DNA of 64,000 nucleotides, taken from JAJDOD01 sp050299835 (GTDB taxonomy: Bacteria > Pseudomonadota > Alphaproteobacteria > Rhodobacterales > Rhodobacteraceae). Below the pieces are notes generated by a model. That model saw only the letters and a list, made by a program, of their open reading frames with translations, made no database searches and had not been told where the DNA came from. Below, piece by piece: positions 53,413 to 61,900 of this stretch. A program made the position numbers and the translations under genes. Numbering within the stretch: the stretch's first letter is position 1; each line of letters starts with the position of its first letter. The DNA is taken from contig JBNKWP010000004.1 in assembly GCA_050299835.1 (NCBI GenBank), positions 186,001 through 250,000 of the forward strand. The letters run 5' to 3'.

Positions 53413-53643
53413 CTAAGCGGCGAGGTTGATCTGCTTCGTCTGGATCAGCGTCAGAAGCCACGACATGCGAACTCCGATGAGCCCGGTTTTCATATAGAAG
53501 ACAATATCGTCTTCGAGAACCTGCAGATCCGTCTCCGAAAGGCTCTTCGCTGCCGAAAGAATGATCGAATAGGTCTCCGGCGAGCCGAGCTTGCTCAACT
53601 GGCATTCCGGTGCTGTCAGACGGGAAATGGGACGACGATTCAT
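53413..53643 (-). CDS. Small helical protein with DLxxLEDD motif (copy 1)
   Basis: This 76-residue protein has a core AAKSLSETDLQVLEDDIVFY, then TGLIGVRMSWLLTLI. It resembles the protein at 59965-60195 over about 40 residues: same LS/SD-x-DL-x-x-LEDD, aromatic, TG-V/L, R, and hydrophobic C-terminal helix. It is convergent with cobT, ending 3 bp after it. No strong ribosome site precedes the ATG at 53643. Function unknown; the two are likely paralogues of a small regulatory or adaptor family. Confidence 0.65.
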   Translation of the reverse strand: MNRRPISRLTAPECQLSKLGSPETYSIILSAAKSLSETDLQVLEDDIVFYMKTGLIGVRMSWLLTLIQTKQINLAA

Positions 53644-53945
53644 ACCAGTACCACACTTATCAAACGCCGCAGCCTGTTCACAGCACAGGTGCAGCTGCCA
53701 CACACAACACCCCCTCGAAGTGGTCATCTCTTGGCCCAAACCGATTGGGCTATGCCGCTTCTTTAGGCATATTAACAACAATAATGTGGCATAAGTGTGG
53801 CAAATCGTGTGATATCCGGTGGAAATTCCCCAAGATATCGTGAGATGCTCCGGGGACCCATTGGAATGGGCAAAAGAGAATGCGCCGAAACTGCGTCCTT
53901 TAATCCCGCTTGCACAGTCTCACCGCTTCGGGTTCCTTCTCCCCC
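53644..53945. promoter_or_regulatory. Divergent gap with TGTGGCA repeats
   Basis: This 302-bp region lies between small-protein copy 1 and aminopeptidase P. TGTGGCA occurs twice in direct orientation at 53785-53791 and 53796-53802 (11-bp period, one helical turn) and once inverted at 53696-53702. A related ATAAGTGTGG is also found on the minus strand at about 53648-53657. A middle portion is AT-rich. No gene is seen. Confidence 0.4.
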
Positions 53946-55733
53946 ATGTTCCAGAACTACTCGGTCACCACCCGCCCCGAAAACGGTCCACCGCGCCTCG
54001 ACGCGCTCCGCGCCGAAATGGTCCGCGCAGATCTTAACGCTTTCCTCGTTCCCCGCGCCGACCGGTTTCAGGGCGAATACGTGGCCCCCTGCGACGACCG
54101 GCTGGCCTGGCTCACCGGCTTTACTGGCTCCGCAGGCTTCGCGGCCGTGACAAAGGACATCGCGGGCGTCTTCGTCGATGGCCGCTACAGGCTGCAGGTC
54201 CGGGCGCAGGTGGCGGATGTCTTCACGCCCGTCGACTGGCCCGAAACCCGCCTTGGCCTCTGGCTGGCGGAACATCTGGCCGAGGAGACAACCATCGGCT
54301 TCGACCCTTGGCTCCACACGACCAACGAAATCGAAACCCTCGCCAAGGCCATCGGCCCGGCCCGGCATCTGAAGCCTACGGAAAACCTCATCGACCGCAT
54401 CTGGTCCGACCGACCGGCCCCGCCAAGCACCCCGGCCTACGCCCACCCGATCGGGTTTGCCGGCGAAAAATCCGGCGACAAGCGCAATCGCCTTGCCGAG
54501 GCGCTCCGCAAGGCCGGGCAGAAAGCTGCCATCATCACGCTCCCCGACAGCATCTGCTGGCTGCTGAACATCCGCGGCAGCGACATCCCCCGCAATCCGG
54601 TCGTCCAGGCCTTCGCCATTCTGCATGACACGGGTCGCGTCAGCCTGTTCTCCGACCCTGCCAAGTTCGACGCCCTCGGCCCCGACCCGAACATCGACAT
54701 CGCGGGCTGGGATGCCTTCGACGCCGCTCTGACCAGGCTCGAAGGCCCCGTCCGCGTCGACCGCAAGACCGCGCCCGTCGCCGTGGCCGATATCCTCGAA
54801 GGCGCAGAGGTTAAGATCGCATGGGATGACGATCCCTGCCTCTTGCCAAAGGCCTGCAAGAACGAGGCCGAATTGCAGGGCATGCGCGACGCGCACATCA
54901 CCGATGCCGTGGCCATGATCGAGTTCCTCGCCTGGCTCGACCGCGAAGCGCCCAAGGGCGGTCTCACCGAAATCTCAGCGGCGCAGCACCTCGAAAGCCT
55001 CCGCGCCAGATCCAACGCGCTGCAGGACATCTCGTTCGAGACGATCTCCGGCGCGGGCCCGAACGGCGCCATCATCCACTACCGCGTGACCGAGGAAACC
55101 AACCGCCCGATCAAACCGGGCGAGCTTTACCTCGTCGACAGCGGCGGCCAGTACCTCAACGGCACCACAGACATCACGCGCACCATCGCGGTGGGCGAAC
55201 CCACGCAGGAACAGCGCGAGTGCTACACCCGCGTGTTGCAAGGCATGATCGCGATTTCCACCGCGCGGTTTCCCAAGGGCATCGCGGGGATGCATCTTGA
55301 TGCGCTCGCCCGGCAGTCGCTCTGGCGAGCGGGTCTTGATTTCGACCACGGCACCGGCCACGGAGTTGGCGCTTACCTGTCGGTCCATGAAGGACCACAG
55401 CGCCTTTCCCGCATCTCCGATGTGCCCTTCAAGCCCGGCATGATCCTCTCCAACGAGCCCGGCTACTACCGCGAAGGCGAATTCGGCATCCGCATCGAGA
55501 ACCTGATCGTCGTCCGCGAGGCCCGACAAATCGGCGACAACCGCAACCAGTACGATTTCGAAACGCTCACCTTCGTCCCCCTCGACCGCCGCCTGATCGT
55601 GGTGGAGATGCTGGCGGCGTGGGAAAGGGCATGGCTTGACCGCTATCACGCGGATGTGCGACACAAGCTTTCCGGTCGGATTTCTGAAGAAGCACGCGCA
55701 TGGTGCGAGGTGGCAACAGCCCCGCTTCAGTGA
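53946..55733 (+). CDS. Aminopeptidase P family (M24B) protein
   Basis: This 595-residue Xaa-Pro aminopeptidase has the long three-domain architecture: two creatinase-like N-terminal domains (about 20-155, 160-310), the pita-bread catalytic domain (about 315-530) and a C-terminal extension. Metal ligands are seen in YLVDSGGQYLNGTTDITRT (two Asp), DHGTGHGVGAYLSVHEG (His), LSNEPGYY (Glu) and GIRIEN (Glu). It removes N-terminal residues preceding proline. ATG 53946 is chosen as MFQNYSV is the usual beginning. Confidence 0.94.
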   Translation: MFQNYSVTTRPENGPPRLDALRAEMVRADLNAFLVPRADRFQGEYVAPCDDRLAWLTGFTGSAGFAAVTKDIAGVFVDGRYRLQVRAQVADVFTPVDWPETRLGLWLAEHLAEETTIGFDPWLHTTNEIETLAKAIGPARHLKPTENLIDRIWSDRPAPPSTPAYAHPIGFAGEKSGDKRNRLAEALRKAGQKAAIITLPDSICWLLNIRGSDIPRNPVVQAFAILHDTGRVSLFSDPAKFDALGPDPNIDIAGWDAFDAALTRLEGPVRVDRKTAPVAVADILEGAEVKIAWDDDPCLLPKACKNEAELQGMRDAHITDAVAMIEFLAWLDREAPKGGLTEISAAQHLESLRARSNALQDISFETISGAGPNGAIIHYRVTEETNRPIKPGELYLVDSGGQYLNGTTDITRTIAVGEPTQEQRECYTRVLQGMIAISTARFPKGIAGMHLDALARQSLWRAGLDFDHGTGHGVGAYLSVHEGPQRLSRISDVPFKPGMILSNEPGYYREGEFGIRIENLIVVREARQIGDNRNQYDFETLTFVPLDRRLIVVEMLAAWERAWLDRYHADVRHKLSGRISEEARAWCEVATAPLQ

Positions 55734-55792
55734 CACGCGCGTGTTACAAACCGTCCGGAAAGTGGCAGACGACGGGATGAGGAGAGGAAGAG

Positions 55793-56137
55793 ATGGCGGA
55801 CCATATCAAGATCAGACCAGCAGACGGCACCTGGACCGTGCGGGCCGGTGGCGCGGTGATCGGCGAAAGCTCGGATGCGCTGGAACTGTCCGAGGGCGAC
55901 TACCCTTTCGTCATCTACTTCCCACGCGACGACATCGCGATGGAATTCCTCGACACCTCCGAGACCACCACCCATTGCCCGCACAAGGGCGACGCCTCCT
56001 ATTTCTCCATCGTGACGAAAAGCACGGTGCTGAAAGACGCTGCCTGGTCCTATGAAGACCCGAAGCCGGGCATGGATGCGATCAAGGACCACCTGGCGTT
56101 CTATTCCAGCGATACGGTGACGGTGGAACGGATCTGA
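55793..56137 (+). CDS. DUF427-domain protein
   Basis: This 114-residue beta-rich protein has the DUF427 marks VRAGGAVIGESSDALELSEG, YFPRDDIAMEFL, TTHCPHKGDASYF (conserved Cys/His) and AWSYEDPKPGMDAIKDHLAFY. Function of the family is not established. GAGGAAGAG precedes the ATG. It lies 59 bp after aminopeptidase P and may share its transcript. Confidence 0.92.
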   Translation: MADHIKIRPADGTWTVRAGGAVIGESSDALELSEGDYPFVIYFPRDDIAMEFLDTSETTTHCPHKGDASYFSIVTKSTVLKDAAWSYEDPKPGMDAIKDHLAFYSSDTVTVERI

Positions 56138-56149
56138 GGCGGGGCTGGC

Positions 56150-56262
56150 GTTGAGGTGCGAAGGTCGGGTTTGCGGGACAAAGCTGACATTCGCCGCATC
56201 CGCGCTATGCACCGCTTTCCGGCCTCCGACGTTGCCGTGCCAAATAGGTCTGGTCCCGGAAG
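56150..56262. repeat. Possible dispersed non-coding repeat fragment
   Basis: The convergent gap between DUF427 and the methyltransferase contains a stretch (GGACAAAGCTGACATTCGCC and onward) whose translations look like the recurring spurious peptides seen beside many Rhodobacteraceae genes. I recognise the style from memory only and could not align it. Confidence 0.25.
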
Positions 56263-56267
56263 TTGAC

Positions 56268-57068
56268 CTATGCTGGTCTCGCGATGGCAGTCGCAAAGAC
56301 CTGATAGCCGTACAGCGTTCCGGCCGCTGCTCGACGCTCATATTCGGACAATAAGCCTTCAAAGAGTTTCTGACCGATATCGCCGCGCGCGAGCATCCTC
56401 TTTGCTGTTTCTTCTACCCAAGGCAGCATTTGATCGTTGTCCGCAATCGTTCGACTCTGAACTTCAAAATTGGCCATCACGAAACCAGCTTCATTCAGCA
56501 GAGAGCGCAGTTTGGCGACGATATACGGATCAGTAACAAACTCCTGGACGAATGCCTTTGCGCACATGTCGAGTGGATCACTGGCGCTGCTGCCTAGACT
56601 GGCCTTGGAAAAGTCTGCGTCACATACAACCAGGCAGCCAGCGGAGTTAAGTACACGCCTCGCCTCTCTTAGAATGAGATCCGGTCTGTCAACATGAGTC
56701 AGGACGGTATGCAGTATCAGATTCTGAACGGAATCATCATCGAGTGGCAGCGCCGCCCCGTCGGCAACCTCAAAGGAAGCATTGGAATGCATTTGCGCTC
56801 GCTCTTTGGCGTGCTTCACGAAACCAGCGGATGGTTCAAATCCGATCACGCGTTCTGGCTTGGCCTTGGCGGCAATGCGCCGCGTGACTGCACCGGCGCC
56901 AGCGCCAACTTCAATTGTCAGGCTGCCCGCCGGAAACTGTAATTTGGACAGATAGCTTGAAACGATACTCTCCATTTTTGCGTCCGATTGACGGGCATCC
57001 ATGGAGTCGGCGAATGCTGTGATGAACTCTTCACCAGCGGCGTCGACGTTCTGAAACGGGTCGGCCAT
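56268..57068 (-). CDS. Class I SAM-dependent methyltransferase
   Basis: This 266-residue methyltransferase has the SAM loop TIEVGAGAGAVTRRI, an acidic motif II VIGFEPSAGF, and a post-I region DGAALPLDDDSVQNLILHTVLTH. This is the UbiE/Coq5-like small-molecule class; substrate unknown. The ATG at 57068 follows GAGGAG. Base composition is clearly lower in GC than neighbours, with many A/T-ending codons, which suggests acquisition by transfer. It stands alone between convergent DUF427 and co-oriented ClC genes; 57069-57227 shows nothing recognisable. Confidence 0.88.
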   Translation of the reverse strand: MADPFQNVDAAGEEFITAFADSMDARQSDAKMESIVSSYLSKLQFPAGSLTIEVGAGAGAVTRRIAAKAKPERVIGFEPSAGFVKHAKERAQMHSNASFEVADGAALPLDDDSVQNLILHTVLTHVDRPDLILREARRVLNSAGCLVVCDADFSKASLGSSASDPLDMCAKAFVQEFVTDPYIVAKLRSLLNEAGFVMANFEVQSRTIADNDQMLPWVEETAKRMLARGDIGQKLFEGLLSEYERRAAAGTLYGYQVFATAIARPA

Positions 57069-57227
57069 CACCAAATTCTCCTCACAGTTCGGTCATACTT
57101 CGAATAGCAGACCTTCGTGATGCTTGCAGCATCAGTCCACCTCGGACCCAGAGCGGACTGTCGCTGCGCAGAGTTAACCTCTGCACTTCCTCAACACCGG
57201 AACGACACCCCAAAAACGACCTCCCCC

Positions 57228-58916
57228 TCACCCGTGCTCCTCCGCCGCCGTCGCCGCCAGCGCCCGGTTATACGCCCTCAGCGCATCGACATGAAAGAGC
57301 GCCCCGTGGATCTGTGGCGCCTCCCCCTCCCCGCCCATCGTCACCACCGGCAGAAACGCCCGCGTGGTCTTGTCGAACAAGGGCAGCGCCGTCTCAAGCG
57401 TCGCATTGGGCTGAACCCAGACGCCCTCCTCGATGGCCTCCCAGACCGCGTCCTCGGGCGCGGCATGCTCCGCATCCGGCTTGCGCATCACGTTTGCCAC
57501 GCGGAACATCGACAGAAGATAGGCCTGCGGCCCCTTCGCCAAATGGATGTTCCGCCGCTCAAGCTGCGTAAGGAAGAACGACCGGTCCACCAGCCGCGAG
57601 GTCAGCGCCGTCGAAAGCGACACCGCCACCATCACGGCAAGCCCCGTCTGCCAGTCTCCCGTCAGTTCGAACACGATCAGCGTGGTGGAAATCGGCGCCC
57701 CCAGCACCGCTGCCGCGACCGCCCCCATGCCCGCCAGCGCATAGAGCGTCTCCGACCCCGATACGTCCGGGAAGATCGACGTCGCCGTCAGGCCGAAGGC
57801 CAGCCCCAGAAGTGCGCCCACCATCAGCGAGGGCGAGAAGATACCACCCCCCATGCGCCCGCCCATGGTGATGGCCACCGCGATCACCTTGATGATGCAA
57901 AACACCACTGCCTCGTGCCACAGTAACTGCCCGGTCAGTGCGGCACTCGTCGTCTCGTATCCGACGCCGATGATATGCGGATAGGCCAGCGCGATCAGGC
58001 CCAGCAGAAGACCGGCGGTCGCGGGCCGCAGGAACCTTGGCATCCGCAACCATTGCTGCACATGCGTGCCCACATCATCGACAAGGAAGATCGACTTGAT
58101 CAGGGCCACGGCAACCAGCCCCGACAGGATGCCCAGAAGCAGGAAGGCCGGAAGCTCGACATAAAAGGCCAGAGCGCCCTCGTCCTTCAACACGAACTCG
58201 GTGACGTCCCCGAAGGCCAGCCGGTTGATGACGGTTCCCGCGACCGAGGCGATCACGATGGGTGCAAAGGCATGGACGGCGAAGTGCCGCAGCACCACCT
58301 CCAGCGCGAAGAGCGCCCCCGCAATCGGCGCGTTGAACGAAGCCGAGACCGCCGCCGCCACCGCGCAGCCCAAGAGATCCCGCCCGGTTATTCCGTCCGC
58401 CTTCATCTTGTCCGACACCACGCTCGACAGAACCGCGGCGAGGTGGACAACCGGCCCCTCCCGCCCGCTCGACCCGCCGGTGCCCAGCGTGATCATCGAG
58501 GCAAGCGCCGACGCAAACCCCTCCTTCCGCTCCACCCGACCATCATGCAGCGCCGCGCCCTCGATCACCTCGGCCACGGATTTGGCGCGCCCGTCTTCGG
58601 TAAAGCGGTCGAGGATGATCCCCACAATCAGGCCTCCAAAGACCGGGATCAGAACAATGGAATACCAGGGCAGCGTCGCTGCGAAGGAATGCAGGTGCCG
58701 CACATTTTCGGTGCCGTAGAGCGTTTCCTGCAGCACGTTGATGCCAAGCCGGAACAGCACCGCCGCAAACCCCGCCGCAATCCCGATCGTCAGTGCGATG
58801 AACCAGAACTGGACCTTTCCGGGCCCGCGCTGGCGGATCAGGCGCAGGCTGTCTCCCAACGCCTTTGCCATGGCAGTGGGCAAAGCGGTCAATGGGTTCT
58901 GGCGAGGCGCGTCCAT
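57228..58916 (-). CDS. ClC-type chloride channel/antiporter
   Basis: A protein of about 562 residues with the 18-helix ClC topology. The second selectivity motif is intact as GTGGSSGREGP, with the gating Glu. The GGRMGGGIFSPSLMVGA motif and APISTTLIVFELTGD are present. The first motif, usually GSGIP, is replaced here by AKSVAEVIEGA, as in some proteobacterial ClCs. A short C-terminal part (about 480-562) looks like a partial CBS-type region. ATGs at 58916 and 58937 are both possible; longer frames would overlap the divergent pxpA. Transports Cl- or another anion. Confidence 0.9.
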   Translation of the reverse strand: MDAPRQNPLTALPTAMAKALGDSLRLIRQRGPGKVQFWFIALTIGIAAGFAAVLFRLGINVLQETLYGTENVRHLHSFAATLPWYSIVLIPVFGGLIVGIILDRFTEDGRAKSVAEVIEGAALHDGRVERKEGFASALASMITLGTGGSSGREGPVVHLAAVLSSVVSDKMKADGITGRDLLGCAVAAAVSASFNAPIAGALFALEVVLRHFAVHAFAPIVIASVAGTVINRLAFGDVTEFVLKDEGALAFYVELPAFLLLGILSGLVAVALIKSIFLVDDVGTHVQQWLRMPRFLRPATAGLLLGLIALAYPHIIGVGYETTSAALTGQLLWHEAVVFCIIKVIAVAITMGGRMGGGIFSPSLMVGALLGLAFGLTATSIFPDVSGSETLYALAGMGAVAAAVLGAPISTTLIVFELTGDWQTGLAVMVAVSLSTALTSRLVDRSFFLTQLERRNIHLAKGPQAYLLSMFRVANVMRKPDAEHAAPEDAVWEAIEEGVWVQPNATLETALPLFDKTTRAFLPVVTMGGEGEAPQIHGALFHVDALRAYNRALAATAAEEHG

Positions 58917-59124
58917 CACGGGCACCGGCTGGGGCATGGCACATGAGCGGTCGGCCAGGCCCTGCCCTTGTGCAAACCCGCCGACGGTCGCGGCTATCCC
59001 GGTCGCGACACCCTCCTTGCTAGTCCAAGCTCTGTCGCGCGAAAAGGTCGGTCCGACAGAGACTTCGCCGACTGTTGCCGGTTTGAGGCTTGCGGCTTCG
59101 GCGCATCCGCGCTCAGATATCTCC

Positions 59125-59901
59125 ATGACACTGACCGTCGATCTCAACTCCGACATGGGCGAGGGCTTCGGCCCCTGGCCAATGGGCGACGATGCCGCCC
59201 TTTTGCAAACCGTCACCTCGGCGAATATCGCTTGCGGCTTTCACGCGGGCGACGCCGATACGATGGCGGCCACGATGCGCCTCGCGGTCGAAAACGGCGT
59301 CGGCATCGGCGCACATCCGGGCTTCCCCGACCTTCAGGGCTTCGGGCGCCGCCAGATGCAGGTGCCGCTCGCCACGCTCGCCAACATGGTCCGCTACCAG
59401 GTCGGCGCGGCGCAGGCGATGGCCCGCGCGGCAGGCGGCGAAGTGCGGCACCTCAAGCTCCATGGCGCGCTCTCCAACATGGCCTGCACGAATTTCGACA
59501 TGGCGCGCGCCTGTTTCGAGGCGGCGCTGGAAGTGGCACCCGACATCATCATCATGGGGCTGGCCGCGACCAAGATGGAGCGCGTGGCCCGCGATCTGAA
59601 GTGCCGATGGGCCGGAGAAATCTTCGCCGACCGCGCCTATAACGCCGACGGGACATTGGTCGACCGCCGCAACCCCGGTGCCATGATCCATGACGGCGAG
59701 GAAGCCGCGCGCAACATGGTCGCAATGGTCGAGGCGGGCGCGATCCTCACCGGCAGCGGTGACCGACTTGAGACGCGCATTGATACGATCTGCGTCCACG
59801 GCGACAGCGCCGAGGCGGTGACCTTGTCCAGAAAGGTTCGGGAAGGGTTGGAGAGCGCGGGCATCTCGGTTGCCGCCTTCGATGGTAATCCGCTGACCTG
59901 A
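59125..59901 (+). CDS. pxpA: 5-oxoprolinase subunit PxpA (LamB/YcsF)
   Basis: This 258-residue member of the LamB/YcsF family works with PxpB and PxpC to hydrolyse 5-oxoproline to glutamate using ATP. Family motifs are VDLNSDMGEGFG, ANIACGFHAGD, GAHPGFPDLQGFGRR, LKLHGALSN and FADRAYNADGTLV. The usual pxpB and pxpC neighbours are absent from this locus. The ATG at 59125 starts immediately before the conserved DLNSDMGE. Confidence 0.93.
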   Translation: MTLTVDLNSDMGEGFGPWPMGDDAALLQTVTSANIACGFHAGDADTMAATMRLAVENGVGIGAHPGFPDLQGFGRRQMQVPLATLANMVRYQVGAAQAMARAAGGEVRHLKLHGALSNMACTNFDMARACFEAALEVAPDIIIMGLAATKMERVARDLKCRWAGEIFADRAYNADGTLVDRRNPGAMIHDGEEAARNMVAMVEAGAILTGSGDRLETRIDTICVHGDSAEAVTLSRKVREGLESAGISVAAFDGNPLT

Positions 59902-59933
59902 GGGCAGGCAAAGACTTCCGAAGACGTCTTGTC

Positions 59934-59951
59934 CGTTTGTTCGAACAGACG
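59934..59951. terminator. 18-bp quasi-palindrome between convergent genes
   Basis: CGTTTGTTC/GAACAGACG pair over all nine positions with one G-T pair, in the gap between pxpA and the convergent small protein gene. It could serve as terminator or protein-binding site; no T tract. Confidence 0.4.
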
Positions 59952-59964
59952 TGGACGACGAAGA

Positions 59965-60195
59965 TCAGTAGGCCGACGGCACGATCAGATCCGACCGCGT
60001 TCTCCACATACGTTCCCACCCTTTGTCGAGGGCAGTCAGGTCCTTCAACACGTCCAGAACCCGTGTTGTCGGAACCCCAGTGAAATTGCAGAAATCGAGA
60101 TCGTCTTCGAGCGCCGCAAGATCCTCGTCGCTCATCTTGGCAAGCGCATCATAGAGACGCGCCTCATCGAACATTTCCAACTTGGTATCTAACAT
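59965..60195 (-). CDS. Small helical protein with DLxxLEDD motif (copy 2)
   Basis: This 76-residue acidic helical protein contains ALAKMSDEDLAALEDDLDFC then TGVPTTRVLDVLKDL and ends SDLIVPSAY. It matches the small protein at 53413-53643 along the central 40 residues. A TTG at 60243 would add 16 residues of similar amphipathic character, so the start is uncertain. The 60196-60410 gap upstream contains AATGTGGC and AT-rich DNA. Function unknown. Confidence 0.65.
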   Translation of the reverse strand: MLDTKLEMFDEARLYDALAKMSDEDLAALEDDLDFCNFTGVPTTRVLDVLKDLTALDKGWERMWRTRSDLIVPSAY

Positions 60196-60410
60196 GGGTA
60201 CAAACTCGGCATGAACTCGCTCGAACTCCGAAATGTGTACCAAATGTGGCCGTTTCCGTCCAATTGCGGCAAATATTTGTCAAAGCCCCGAGCTAATGCC
60301 GCAATTGCCCCAATATTGTTGCCCGATTGAAAGACAATACCGGCCAGCCCGCCGTGATTTTCCTGTAAATCGGAGAGAAAGCCTGCCCGAATCGCGTTAT
60401 GCGGGAGAAA

Positions 60411-61286
60411 TCACCCCTCCAGCGCCGTGATATAGGCCGCGATCGCCATGCGATCTTCCGCCGTCAGATGCCCCATATTCTCGACCACTGCGGCCATCTC
60501 GCCGCCGGTGCTGTCGAAATCGGGGGTGAATCCAGTTTCCAGATAATAGGCGATGTCCTTGGCCGACCAGTTCAGTTTGGACGGCACCAGCGCGGGTATC
60601 CGGCCCGTGCCAGCCGGGTTCGGCGCGCCCGCCATCCATCGCCCGGTGTCGAGTGCGCCCAAGGCATTGCGCGGCGTGTGACACTCGGCACAGTGGGCAA
60701 GCGCTTCCACAAGATACCGCCCACGCTCGATCTCCGGCGTGTCTGCGGGCCGCACCCAGTCGTCATTCGCAAAGAGCAGCTTCCAGCCTCCCAAGGTCAG
60801 CCGGATGTTGAAGGGAAAGCCGATCTCGTGCCCCTCGCTCACACGGTCCGACGGCGGCAGGGTCTGGAAGAAGGCCCAAAGGTCTGCGACATCGCCATCC
60901 GTCATCCGCACATAGCTCGCATAGGGAAAGACCGGGTAATAGTGCTGCCCGCCGGGCGAGGTGCCCCGCTTCACCGCGCTCGCGAATTCTGCAAGCGACC
61001 ACTCCCCGATCCCGGCCTCCGGGTCCGGCGAGATATTGGGCGCCACGAAGGTGCCGAACTCCGTTTTGAACCGATGCCCGCCCGCGAGCACCAGCTTATC
61101 GCTGCTTTCCGGCTCTGCATGGCAGGACGCGCAACCGGCGGCCCAATACACGGTCTCCCCACGTGTGGTGTCGCCCTCAAGTCCCGCAAACCGCGCCTCG
61201 TCAAGCATCACGGGTTGCGTGAGCCATAGCCCCGCAGCGAGCGCCGCAAGGCCAAGCCCGGCCAGTATGACGAGTACACGCAACAT
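60411..61286 (-). CDS. Membrane-anchored dihaem cytochrome c
   Basis: This 291-residue protein has an uncleaved or cleaved N-terminal helix (VLVILAGLGLAALAAGLWL). Two class-I cytochrome domains follow, with haem sites CASCH near 52-56 and CAECH near 200, and GTFVAPNISPDP as in alcohol-dehydrogenase cytochrome subunits. It should carry electrons in the periplasm from a dehydrogenase to the respiratory chain. It follows a cytochrome c' gene on the same strand, with a small GGTGAG/CTCACC hairpin (61290-61310) between them. Confidence 0.92.
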   Translation of the reverse strand: MLRVLVILAGLGLAALAAGLWLTQPVMLDEARFAGLEGDTTRGETVYWAAGCASCHAEPESSDKLVLAGGHRFKTEFGTFVAPNISPDPEAGIGEWSLAEFASAVKRGTSPGGQHYYPVFPYASYVRMTDGDVADLWAFFQTLPPSDRVSEGHEIGFPFNIRLTLGGWKLLFANDDWVRPADTPEIERGRYLVEALAHCAECHTPRNALGALDTGRWMAGAPNPAGTGRIPALVPSKLNWSAKDIAYYLETGFTPDFDSTGGEMAAVVENMGHLTAEDRMAIAAYITALEG

Positions 61287-61347
61287 GACGGTGAGCTAAA
61301 TCATCTCACCCGACATGTCCTGCGATAGGCGCTGTCCCTACCGTCCG

Positions 61348-61815
61348 TCATTGAGGCTGGCGATAGTCTTTGTGACATGCCGTGCAGGCCTGCCCGACCG
61401 GACCAAGAGCCGCGGCCATTGCGTCCTTGCCATCACCGGCGACCATGTCCAGCGCCATCACCGCTTCGGACAGGGAACCCGCGATCTCGCCGGCCTTCGA
61501 CCCATCGCCCCAAAGCGCCGGCAACGCACGGGTTTCTCCGGGCAGATCATCTGCCGATGTGCCGGGTGCCCAGTACCCGCGCTGGCTAAGCTGGCTGAGC
61601 GCGACGAGGTTGCCCGCAGCGGCCGACGCCGCATCGGCATCATACTCGATGTCTCCTTTTGCCATTGCGAAGAGCGCTCCAAGATTGAATTGATTCAATT
61701 GCATATGCGACTTGCGTGCGGTTACCGCCGGATTTGCGCCATGGCTTGCGGCAAAAGCCGTGCCTACAATTGCTAGGCTCACAGTAACTGCGCAGAAGAT
61801 CGGTAGTCGTTTCAT
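61348..61815 (-). CDS. Cytochrome c' (class II)
   Basis: The 155-residue precursor has a Sec signal (VTVSLAIVGTAFAA). The mature four-helix protein begins with MQLNQFNLGALFAMAKG and binds haem near the C-terminus at CTACHKDYR (Cys144, Cys147, His148), the class II arrangement. Cytochromes c' bind NO and other small gases or act as electron carriers. GGGAG precedes the ATG at 61815. It heads a two-gene unit with the dihaem cytochrome and is divergent from a LysR regulator. Confidence 0.92.
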   Translation of the reverse strand: MKRLPIFCAVTVSLAIVGTAFAASHGANPAVTARKSHMQLNQFNLGALFAMAKGDIEYDADAASAAAGNLVALSQLSQRGYWAPGTSADDLPGETRALPALWGDGSKAGEIAGSLSEAVMALDMVAGDGKDAMAAALGPVGQACTACHKDYRQPQ

Positions 61816-61900
61816 CGAAATAAGCTCCCTGGTTCTGAACTGGGTGAGAAAATGGTAGCTCTCGCATTCGCGATGAGAACCCTGCAATATTGCGGGGATT

